64,000 nucleotides of DNA from Lactuca virosa. Taxonomy: Eukaryota > Streptophyta > Magnoliopsida > Asterales > Asteraceae. The notes under the pieces were generated by a model, which was not told the DNA's origin, searched no databases, and was given only the letters and a program-made list of their open reading frames with translations. Made by a program: the position numbers and the translations under genes. Shown here piece by piece: positions 55,789 to 64,000 of this stretch (position 1 is its first letter; each line of letters begins with the position of its first letter). Where the stretch lies: assembly GCA_928212115.1 (NCBI GenBank), contig CAKMRJ010004445.1, forward strand, positions 84,130,963-84,194,962. The letters are read 5' to 3'.

Positions 55789-56706
55789 AATACTGGTACG
55801 TTCCGTAGCAATAAAGTTAGACTTATAAATTCTTAAAACTTAGTGCAACTCGAGTCCTATCTTTCTGCGAGAATCCCATCGGTTCTAGGGACTCTCGTGC
55901 TGCTTATACTTTCTTGTTGCAGTACACCTTGTTCTCAGCAGCATTATCATAGTTAAAACTAATGTACTGAAACTCTCTCATAAGTTGCACCGTTGTATTC
56001 TTGTAAACACTGTTCTAAACTAGTCTAACGCTAGTTATTCCGAGTAGTCTGACATTCTCACTTGACTTAAATCAATTCGATCCTCACAGTGCCAGTTTCA
56101 TGCGAAAATCCATTTCCCCATAACCGACTTTTTAGCGAGGTCGTCATCCCAGAACTCCTAGGTGCTCATGCGTAGAGTGCCCTATGTTTCGTAGTCGTCC
56201 TGAAGTAACCTCAATAGACCTCCCCGAAGTACCACTCGTACAGTACGTCAAGTTCAATCTTAAGACCCATACGGTTAATCTATCGCTCAGGAATGTATAC
56301 GCGAGGGTGGTACATAATCAAGGTTATACAGGCTTAGAATTGATGATTCCGCTCTAACTTCTTTTCCTTGTTTGGATGTGAGCTTAGAGAAGAATCATTT
56401 ATTCGACTGCCTTTTCAATCTTAATTATATATTACTCGTATACGCGAGGCTGTGATCGATGAACCAAGTATGAGTTCTAATATGAAGTTCAGGACGGAGA
56501 CTGCTCAGGACTACGAGTGATTGTGCCGCCATGTGAATAAACTTAGAAGCCAAACAAATTTCCTTACCACCGATCGGGACAAGAGATGCAGTTGGAACAG
56601 AAGTACCTATCCTTTTTCCTTAACTTATGAGTAATCATATTTTCTTTTAGATCTTCATGACATATAATTCACCAGAAAGTTCGACGTCACAATCGGTGTA
56701 AATTGG
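55789..56706 (+). other. Element F, decayed region with captured LTR fragment
   Basis: No ORF. 56307..56437 resembles the LTR interior of E (31092..31203; shared CTTTTCCTTGTTTGGATGTG) and is flanked by the direct repeat GTATACGCGAGG (56295..56306 and 56438..56449). The sequence just before 56707 looks like the end of protease. Confidence 0.55.
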
Positions 56707-57222
56707 TTGAGTCTACGTCGCATCGACATCATGTGCTATGAGAAATCCGTTCGTCTTAACCTCCCTAACAATGAAACTCTAGTTATCTTTAGCGACGAAT
56801 CAGGTACGAACCTTCGTATCATTACGCGAATTCAAGATTATAAGTGCTTAAGAAAGGGATATCACACATCCCTTGCACACATCATTGATACAAGACAAGA
56901 AGCGAGAGACATTCAGAACATTCCAAAAGTACACGACTTTCCCGACATCTTTCCAAGAGAACTACCGGGATTATCACCACGGCGTCGGGTCGATTTCCGA
57001 ATCGACTTAGTTCCAGGGACTGACCCAGTAGCCAAATCGCCTTATCATCTGGCACCAGCAGAGATGCAGGAACTTTCCAGTCAGCTTAACGAACTTCTCA
57101 GAAAGGGATTCTTTAGGCCAAGCTTCTCACCATGGGGAGCACCGGCCTTGTTCGTAAAGAAGAAAGACGAATCATTTCGTATGCGCATCGACTACAAAAA
57201 GCACAATCTTCGCAGACCACAA
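56707..57222 (+). pseudogene. pol: Element F protease end and RT start
   Basis: Reads FPDIFPRELPGL, VDFRIDLVPG, ELSSQLNELL, SPWGAPALFVKKKD and MRIDY, the standard entry into Gypsy RT and close to H (VFPAELPGVPPERRVEF). It breaks off at MRIDYKKHN, before the catalytic centre. The rest of RT, RNase H and most of integrase are deleted; sequence resumes near 57470. Confidence 0.85.
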
Positions 57223-57469
57223 GGGCCTTCAGACTATATTCGATCAGAAGGAACTCAATATGAGACCGCGTACCATGGAAAGTCTCGCCCAGGGAGGGTT
57301 TGATACGCTTCGGAAAGCAGGAGAGGCTAAATCCAAAATAAGTAGGATTTTTCGAGATTCTCGCAAGAATCAGCCCTGTAATCTACAAAACTCAATCTAC
57401 CTCATGAACTTAGTAAAGTACATTCTACTTTCCATGCCTCAAACTTGAAAACGTGACGATCAGGCGAGA

Positions 57470-57668
57470 CTCTCGTAATTCCACTCGACGAGGTCGAGAT
57501 CCATGAGAGCCTCACCTTTGTAGAAAAACCAGTAGGGATCATGGACCGAGAGGTCAAGCAAACGTAGCAAAACCGCATCCCGATAGTGAAAGGTTCGCTG
57601 GAATGCCAAGCGAGAACCGGAATTCACTTGGGAGCGCGAGGATCAGATGAGACTGAAATATCCTCATC
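57470..57668 (+). pseudogene. Element F chromodomain remnant
   Basis: Across two frames, PVGIMDREVKQ then NRIPIVK, then WNAKREPEFTWEREDQM can be read, the C-terminal chromodomain of a chromovirus integrase (H has VAILERKKK and SEWTWEPEAEM). One stop and at least one shift. It shows that the deletion in F removed only the middle of pol. Confidence 0.7.
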
Positions 57669-57724
57669 CTTTAGCATAGTCTTCAAATCGTGCTTAAACT
57701 CTAATTTCGGGACGAAATTCTCTC

Positions 57725-57738
57725 TAACGGGGGGATGA
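57725..57738 (+). other. Polypurine tract of element F
   Basis: TAACGGGGGGATGA directly before the 3' LTR start TGTGACAACCC. Confidence 0.75.
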
Positions 57739-57930
57739 TGTGACAACCCGAAATTTTTATCATGTAGAATAGATCAATTCAATCAAAGTTAGACTCGTTT
57801 TACTATCTTTTAGTACTATTTAGGGTCTATTTGAGTGTTCTAAACCTAGTACAATCAAGGTAGGAGCCTAGAAATGGGTTAACTCGAGTCGTAGAAAGAA
57901 AATTCGGGCCAAACACTCCAACATGTGGAG

Positions 57931-58515
57931 TGTGCGGCCGCACACATGAGTGTGCGGCCACACACCCATTCCAGCCACACACCCCCACCTATATATACAA
58001 CACTTAGCCTTTTTGAATCACTTTTCCACTTTCCAAGTCTAGGAATCGATTTCTCTCTCAAGTACCATCCAATCTTCATCTTGATCTTCATAAAAGTAAG
58101 TAATTCTTCCTTTTGATTTGTTGATACATGACCCTAACTAGAAAAACCCTCTGCTTTGATCCATGAAAACATCCATTTTTAGCCAAGAACACCAAGAACA
58201 CACACTAGTTTTGGACCTTAATCGCCCTTTCAAGCCTCTATAACGTGTTTACCCTTAACATAACTTGTTATATGCTAAGAACTTTTGAAGTTGTCCATGA
58301 AAAACACCATTTTGACATGATCATGAAGGGTGTGCGGCCGCACACACCAAGAGTGGCCGCACACACCCTTTTTAGGTCCAAAAATGGCAATGAACTTCAT
58401 ATAAGGCAAAAGCATGAAGCAAGAAACCTTCCTAGATGAGTCCTAAAGCCTTAAAACAAGTTTTGGTACACTTCATAGGGAGTGTGCGGCCGCACACACA
58501 CCCTGGCCGCACACA
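57931..58515. repeat. TGTGCGGCCGCACA palindrome pairs in element F LTR
   Basis: Full palindromes at 57931, 58332 and 58483; each is followed after 17-20 bp by a half-degenerate copy (57951, GTGGCCGCACA near 58354, CTGGCCGCACA near 58503). The first pair precedes the TATA box, the others follow it: the same two-sided layout as in H. Confidence 0.85.
57989..57999 (+). promoter_or_regulatory. TATA box in element F 3' LTR
   Basis: CCTATATATACAA, about 45 bp downstream of the first palindrome pair. Confidence 0.6.
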
Positions 58516-58751
58516 CCCAAATCTTGTTCAATTTGACCATACACTCCCTTGTATAGCCATACACCACTTATGTGCAACCATATAAGTTGGTAGCACTTAA
58601 TTCTAAGTGTTTCCATGTCCCTAAGGTGTGTCCCTATCACAATTAGTTGTAATATACCCTAAATATTCATATATGTGTGATTTTATATTAAATAGGATTC
58701 ATTTGTGCTCAAGTCTCCAACTGACACCCAACAATCTTGTATCGATCTTTC

Positions 58752-59505
58752 TGTTGGGTTTTGAGCATTCTAACACTTCCTAAGTGTACATGCAACCCTA
58801 TTAAACCTTGGATCTATGTTTGTCTAAGATACATGCAAAATATTATTTTCCAAGGTTTATAACCTATCTAGCATGGCATGGGGTACTTTTAACCATAAAG
58901 GAACTAGATGAATTACATACCTTTTGTTGATTGTTGATTCCTTGGAGTTTGAGAGCCAAGCACCAATAATGTGAATGCCTCAAATGGAAATCACAAATCA
59001 CCCAAACTTGGAAAATATATGAGAGAGTATTCTAACTCTTGGTTTAGGCCACCACACTTACACACACTCTTAGTGTCTTTTTCATGCAACATAAGCTTGT
59101 TTATATAGTATACATGGTTAGGGTGAAACCCTAATAACCCATGTCTTTTCCTCTTCCAAGGATCCATGGGTAAAAGCTCCATGGATCATCCATGGACTTC
59201 CATATAAGCTTAGCCCATTCCAAATGAGTGTTAGCCCACACCATATAAATATAATAGCCCATGATTTAATTAGTCTTCCTTTTAATCACTAAATTAATTC
59301 ATAATTAATTCAAGATTAAAACTAATTAAGTAACATGACTTTATATTAATATATTATAACTTATAATATATTAATAAATCGTAAGTATACAACTCTCATA
59401 AAATTATCCATAACAAGTTTGGGTGAAGTGCAACCCAAATGGACCATGCCGGGTCGGGTCAAGTATATACCAAATAAGTTATGGACTTAGACACCTTATC
59501 CAACA
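58752..59505 (-). repeat. 3' LTR of element G (754 bp)
   Basis: TGTTGGG...CCTTATCCAACA on the plus strand; clearly related to D's LTR but a different subfamily (many substitutions and length changes). Confidence 0.9.
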
Positions 59506-60342
59506 GACTCCCACTTGGATGAGTCTAATAACTGTATTTGCCTATATTACTTCAGGAACCAACCGGCAATCGTAGCTCTCGAAAACTCTTGTGAACTATG
59601 AAGCGCCATTTAAGATAAGTGATCATATAATCCTCTGCTCTCATGATATCAGCCGGACAAATACATGGAACAATGTCTTACTTATTGTCTAGCAGTTGTT
59701 TCTCGATTTCCGATTTGTTTGACAAAGAACTTAACTGAACACATCAATTTAGTTCTGACCGGGCCCGGTACATGGGTCAACACAAAATCATCGAGGGGCC
59801 CAGATATCGCTTCTATTTCTAGAAGGAACAGATAAACTTCGACTCATATGCTTGTTCTACTACTTATTGAATTGCACACAAAGGCACGTTTTATAACATC
59901 AAGTTACTGATGCGTTTACGTGCAATCAATGCACAACCAAATCATAGGTAACAACTCATATCTCTAGGTTTGAAGACTTATATGATATTACCGTCTCACG
60001 ATCACTCGAGATAAATTCCATGAAGTGATACAAGTGAGCGTGGGTTTATTCCAATACTCATAACTTATGAGCACTCATGAACGTTGTAGCAACCATTGCT
60101 ATGTCCAAACACCTTTAGCCATCTACAAACCCAATTCATGACAATCTTGATTCATACCTACTTCCGACGTATGACCGATTGTGGAGGTTTGAATAAATTG
60201 ATTATTCTGGAAGTCAAAACATGCAAAACTGAAACAATAGTAAATAATTGACAATGATAGTAACACTTTACTCATAAATAAATCACACATTTTATTCATC
60301 ATCAAACGTCGATTACATTTTACAAGTTTCAGAAAAGGATAT
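59506..60342 (-). other. 3' UTR and PPT of element G
   Basis: Non-coding. The PPT (CCAAGTGGGAGTC on the minus strand) is at 59506..59518. The remainder matches 28245..29082 of D. Confidence 0.75.
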
Positions 60343-60867
60343 CTAATCTATAAAACTAATATCGTCCCTCAGCCCGATACGCCTCGCATGCTGCAAATGC
60401 TTAACCCTCGTCAGTCCCTTCGTAAGGGAATCCGCAGGGTTCTCATCTGACGATACCCTCTTTGCCACGAGGAGTCCCTCTTCTATCTTGTGTCTTATGA
60501 AGTGATATTTTCTGTCAATGTGTCGGGATCTGCCATGATCTCTTGGTTCCTTGGCTAAGGCAACCGCACTATTGCTGTCACAGAAAATCTCCATAGGCTC
60601 CTTAATAGCTGGTACAACTCCAAGGTCTCCGATGAAGTTCCTCAGCCATATCGCCTCCTTTGCCGCTTCACTCGCTGCTATGTACTCTGATTCACAAGTC
60701 GAATCAGCTACAGTCTCCTGTTTGGAACTCTTCCAAGTGATTGCCCCTCCATTTAAGGTAAAGACCCAGCCCGACTGAGAGCGGAAGTTATCCCTATCAG
60801 TCTGAAAGCTAGCATCACTATACCCTACTACTCTCAAGTCATCACTCCCACCAAGGTAAGGATCCAA
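60343..60867 (-). CDS. pol: Element G RNase H
   Basis: 174 codons, with LGGSDDLRVVGYSDASFQ, SQSGWVFTLNGGAITWKSSKQE, ESEYIAASEA, EIFCDSNSAVALAKEP and RSRHIDRKYHFI. The conserved acidic residues of Copia RNase H (D in YSDAS, E in SEYIA, D in FCDS) are present. It is the direct continuation of the 60834..64000 frame; a single missing base near 60857 (TACCTTGG where D has TACCCTTGG) separates them. The Met at 60867 is therefore not a true start. Confidence 0.88.
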   Translation of the reverse strand: MDPYLGGSDDLRVVGYSDASFQTDRDNFRSQSGWVFTLNGGAITWKSSKQETVADSTCESEYIAASEAAKEAIWLRNFIGDLGVVPAIKEPMEIFCDSNSAVALAKEPRDHGRSRHIDRKYHFIRHKIEEGLLVAKRVSSDENPADSLTKGLTRVKHLQHARRIGLRDDISFID

Positions 60868-63800
60868 TCCTTAGTCCTCCGCAGGTACTTGAGAATATTC
60901 TTTACCGCAGTCCAATGAGCCTTGCCAGGGTTCCCCTGATATCTGCTGACCATGCTCAAAGCGAAGGCCACATCAGGACAGGTACAAGTCATAGCATACA
61001 TGATCGAACCAACAGCGGAAGCATAAGGTAATCGACTCATCTCAGCTATCTCATCTTCTGTACTCGGGCTCTGAGCCTTGCTCAGTTTGGCATTGCTTTG
61101 GATCGGTAATTCTCCTTTCTTGGAATTCTGCATGTTGAACCTTTTCAACACCTTATCCAAGTAGATACTCTGACTAAGTCCAATTAGTCTTTTACTCCTT
61201 TCTCTTAATATCCTTATCCCTAGGATATAGGTAGCTTCTCCAAGGTCCTTCATAGCAAAGCACTTCCCAAGCCAGGACTTAACCTCCTGCAAGGTTGGGA
61301 TGTCATTTCCTATGAGTAGTATGTCATCCACATACAGTACCAAAAAACTAACTATACTCCCACTAGCTCTGACATACACGCAGGACTCATCTTCACTTCT
61401 TGAGAAACCAAACTCTTTGACCTTCTCATCGAAACAAAGATTCCAACTTCGAGATGCTTGTTTCAATCCATAAATGGATTTCTCAAGCTTGCACACTCTA
61501 TTGGGGTACTCTGCACTGACAAAACCTTCTGGCTGATTCATGTAAACATCCTCAGCCAACTTTCCGTTAAGGAAAGCGGTTTTGACATCCATTTGCCATA
61601 TTTCATAATCATGAAATGCAGCAATGGCTAGCATAACCCTAATAGACTTAATCTTTGCTACTGGTGAAAAGGTTTCATCATAATCAATACCCTGAGTCTG
61701 AGTAAACCCCTTCGCAACCAGTCGAGCCTTATAAGTGTGCACCTTCCCATCCATGTCGGTCTTCTTCTTGAAGATCCATTTGCACCCGACTGTCTTACGG
61801 CCTGGTACATTGTCAACCAAGTTCCAAACTTGATTGTCATACATGGACTGTATCTCGCTGTCCATAGCCTCCTTCCATTTAGCAGACTCTGGGCCTGCCA
61901 TGGCTTCCTTAACACTGTTAGGTTCATCCAGATTTACCAGTGTACTGTCACTGATAAATGTATCACCTTCCGTAGTAATATGAAATCCATAATAAAACTC
62001 AGGTGTGTTCCTAACCCTTGTGGAACGCCTCGGAAGTACAGACTCGTCAGCTGGATCAACAGGAATTTCCTCCTCAAGTTGATTGCTAGTGTTTGAGGTT
62101 CCTTCACCAATTGAGTCTTGAATTTCTTCAAGGTCAATTTGCCTCCCACTGTCTCCTTGGCTTATAAATTCTCTCTCTCGAAAGACCCCTCTCCTAGCCA
62201 CAAAGACCACATTCTCACTGGGTCTGTAGAAGAGGTAACCAAAGGATTTTTGTGGGTAGCCGATGAAAATACACCTTTCACTTCGAGGTTCGAGCTTGTC
62301 ATGAGTTTCGCGCCTCACGAAAGCCTCGCAACCCCAAATCTTGATATGGTCTAGATTGGGAACTTTCCCAGTCCACATTTCATGAGGTGTTTTGGCAACC
62401 TTCTTTGTAGGGACTAGATTAAGGATGTGGGCGGCAGTCTCTAAGGCATACCCCCAAAAAGAGATTGGTAGCGAAGCTCGACTCATCATAGAGCGAACCA
62501 TGTCCAACAAAGTTCGATTGCGCCTCTCAGCTACACCATTCAGCTGTGGTGTCCTGGGAGGTGTCAATTGTGAGACAATCCCACACTCCTTAAGATAGTC
62601 GAGGAACTCAGTACTAAGATACTCACCACCTCGATCGGATCGAAGCATCTTAATGTTCCTGCCCAATTGATTTTCTACTTCCTGTTTAAACTCTTTAAAC
62701 CTTTCAAAAGTTTCTGACTTATGTTTGATTAAGTAGACATAACCATATCTACTAAAATCATCAATAAAAGTCACATAATAGCGATTAGCATCCCTTGTGG
62801 CGGTTTTGAATGGTCCACATACATCAGTATGTATAAGGTCCAACAAACCCTCACCCCTTGCACAAGTACCAGTGAAGGGTGATTTTGTCATTTTTCCAAG
62901 TAGACAAGACTCACAACTATCATCCGACTTGAGGTCGAACGACTCCAAGACTCCATCCTTTTGGAGCTGGCCTATGCGTTTCTTGCTTACATGTCCAAGA
63001 CGACAATGCCACAAAGATGCTTTATCCAAGCTAGTAGAAGAATCAATACACAATACATTATTCCCTAAATTATCTACAACCGATACAGCTTCATACACAC
63101 CATCACAAGGTAATGCTTTAAAATAAAGAATATTATTAAAGAAAGCATTAATACTACCAACTTCATTATCAAAAGAAAAGGTAAAACCTTGTTTGTACAA
63201 AGCATGAAAGGAAATAATATTCCTCGCCATTTCAGACGAGTACACACATTTATTCAAATCTAACTTTAACCCACTATCTAGCAACAAAGTATAAACTCCA
63301 ATCTTGGTAACAGGTGCAACCTTCTTGTTCCCCATGATTAAGTTTATCTTTCCGTGCTCCACATCCTCACTTCTTCTTAGGCCCTGCAAGTCACAACAGA
63401 TGTGAATACCACAACCTGTATCAAGAACCCAAGAATTAGAATATGGTGAGTTATTAGACAATATAGTGTAAATACCTGCATGGGATGGTTTCACTTTCCC
63501 ATCCTTGACATCCTGCAAGTACTTTGGGCAGTTTCGCTTCCAGTGCCCCTTATTTTGACAGTAGAAGCATTCAGCATCCTTAGGGATGGCAGAAGGAGTG
63601 ATAGAACCACCTTTGGTTCCAGATGAGGAGCCTTCAAGGGACTTTCCCTTGGTACCCTTCGAAGGGTGCTTCCTCTTTTTCCCTTTGCCTTGCCCGATAG
63701 CCAAAACAGGGGTAGTAGTAGGAGTAGGAGTAGCAACCGACTTACTCTTAAGACCACTTTCGGCAGTCTTCAGAAGTCCTTGAAGCTTACTGAGTGTGAC

Positions 63801-64000
63801 TTCCTCCTTGTTCATGTGGTATGTCATACGAAATTGATCATAACACGATGGCAAGGAGTGCAAAATGATATCAATTGCCAACTCCTCAGGGAAGTTCACA
63901 TTCAGTTTCATTAGACGGTCCACATACCTTTGCATTTTCTGCATGTGGCTCGTGATTGGTTCGCTATCCTTCATACGGGTAGTGATCATGGAGGAGATTA
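60834..64000 (-). CDS. gag-pol: Element G Gag-Pol, partial: end of capsid to RT
   Basis: Open from the window end; the frame upstream of Met 63989 is still open (ISSM), so gag starts beyond 64000. Residues are counted from 63989. Gag capsid end; zinc knuckle CFYCQNKGHWKRNC about 140-153; protease WVLDTGCGIH about 186; GAG-pre-integrase LWHCRLGH about 326; integrase HTDVCGPF about 380, SDRGGEY, NGVAERRN about 483 with exact D-x35-E; IFIGYP box; RT from about 720 with VYMNQPEGF and YGLKQASRSW; YVDD about 887 (61323..61334); RNase H start near 1000. All catalytic residues that I can check are present. Angela/BARE-type Copia. Confidence 0.92.
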   Translation of the reverse strand, partial: ISSMITTRMKDSEPITSHMQKMQRYVDRLMKLNVNFPEELAIDIILHSLPSCYDQFRMTYHMNKEEVTLSKLQGLLKTAESGLKSKSVATPTPTTTPVLAIGQGKGKKRKHPSKGTKGKSLEGSSSGTKGGSITPSAIPKDAECFYCQNKGHWKRNCPKYLQDVKDGKVKPSHAGIYTILSNNSPYSNSWVLDTGCGIHICCDLQGLRRSEDVEHGKINLIMGNKKVAPVTKIGVYTLLLDSGLKLDLNKCVYSSEMARNIISFHALYKQGFTFSFDNEVGSINAFFNNILYFKALPCDGVYEAVSVVDNLGNNVLCIDSSTSLDKASLWHCRLGHVSKKRIGQLQKDGVLESFDLKSDDSCESCLLGKMTKSPFTGTCARGEGLLDLIHTDVCGPFKTATRDANRYYVTFIDDFSRYGYVYLIKHKSETFERFKEFKQEVENQLGRNIKMLRSDRGGEYLSTEFLDYLKECGIVSQLTPPRTPQLNGVAERRNRTLLDMVRSMMSRASLPISFWGYALETAAHILNLVPTKKVAKTPHEMWTGKVPNLDHIKIWGCEAFVRRETHDKLEPRSERCIFIGYPQKSFGYLFYRPSENVVFVARRGVFREREFISQGDSGRQIDLEEIQDSIGEGTSNTSNQLEEEIPVDPADESVLPRRSTRVRNTPEFYYGFHITTEGDTFISDSTLVNLDEPNSVKEAMAGPESAKWKEAMDSEIQSMYDNQVWNLVDNVPGRKTVGCKWIFKKKTDMDGKVHTYKARLVAKGFTQTQGIDYDETFSPVAKIKSIRVMLAIAAFHDYEIWQMDVKTAFLNGKLAEDVYMNQPEGFVSAEYPNRVCKLEKSIYGLKQASRSWNLCFDEKVKEFGFSRSEDESCVYVRASGSIVSFLVLYVDDILLIGNDIPTLQEVKSWLGKCFAMKDLGEATYILGIRILRERSKRLIGLSQSIYLDKVLKRFNMQNSKKGELPIQSNAKLSKAQSPSTEDEIAEMSRLPYASAVGSIMYAMTCTCPDVAFALSMVSRYQGNPGKAHWTAVKNILKYLRRTKDWILTLVGVMT

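Larger units (their letters stand above)
57739..58751 (+). repeat. 3' LTR of element F, first part (cut by G)
   Basis: TGTGACAACCCGAAATTT is the standard Tekay LTR start. Palindromes TGTGCGGCCGCACA (57931..57944) and a variant at 57951 lie upstream of TATATATA (57990). Two further pairs lie at 58332..58365 and 58483..58515. Element G enters at 58752; the uninterrupted target is seen at 52561. Confidence 0.85.
58752..64000 (-). mobile_element. Element G: Angela-like Copia retrotransposon, 3' part, nearly intact
   Basis: Starts (plus strand) TGTTGGGTTTTGAGCA inside the LTR of F after ...ATCTTTC. Its 3' LTR, PPT, 3' UTR, RNase H, RT, integrase, protease and part of gag are in the window; the gag start and 5' LTR lie beyond 64000. 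Pol is open over 1,051 codons, with one 1-base deletion near 60857. Closely related to D. Confidence 0.93.

Overview
The window is plant nuclear DNA consisting entirely of LTR retrotransposons nested inside one another; I see no host gene, tRNA, rRNA or CRISPR array. The protein types (SIRE-like Copia with a large extra ORF, Angela/BARE-like Copia, Tekay/Del-type Gypsy with chromodomain) and the repeated ACTCGNCGAGT motif suggest an Asteraceae genome, most likely lettuce-like. That species call is inference from familiarity, not from a search.

Nesting, read from the sequence: element A (SIRE-like Copia, + strand, 1..10686 visible) is cut by element B (related SIRE-like Copia, + strand, from 10687). 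B is cut four times: by C (Angela-like Copia, +, 14504..22205, duplication GGTTC), D (Angela-like Copia, -, 27452..38392, duplication TTATC), H (Tekay-like Gypsy, -, 39430..48224, duplication ATGGT) and F (Tekay-like Gypsy remnants, +, from 50359). D is cut by E (2,966-bp probable solo LTR, +, 29533..32498, duplication TTATC). F is cut by G (Angela-like Copia, -, 58752 to beyond the window). B's reading frame resumes after each insertion as far as 50358. LTR pairs compared by eye differ by about 2.3% (C), 2.8% (D) and 3.2% (H), so these insertions are of similar, fairly recent age, while A and B are older and heavily mutated. G is nearly intact.

Functionally, A and B carry gag, protease, integrase, reverse transcriptase and RNase H, then about 1.7 kb of non-coding DNA, then a second ORF with a TATA box about 110 bp before its ATG in both elements. 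D and G encode a single Gag-Pol; C has an Angela-type structure but a pol that was probably dead before its last transposition. H is a chromovirus with an internal gag deletion and a 67-nt GT-AG intron-like insert just before protease. F has lost most of pol.

The most unusual signal is a set of short CpG-containing dyad-symmetric motifs arrayed about two and three helical turns apart (21 and 30 bp), just upstream of the TATA box in several unrelated LTR families (ACTCGNCGAGT in H, GTACGCC...GCGTAC in E, GAACGCC...GCGTTC in F1, TGTGCGGCCGCACA in F), and also found with the same 21/30 spacing in the leader of Copia element D.
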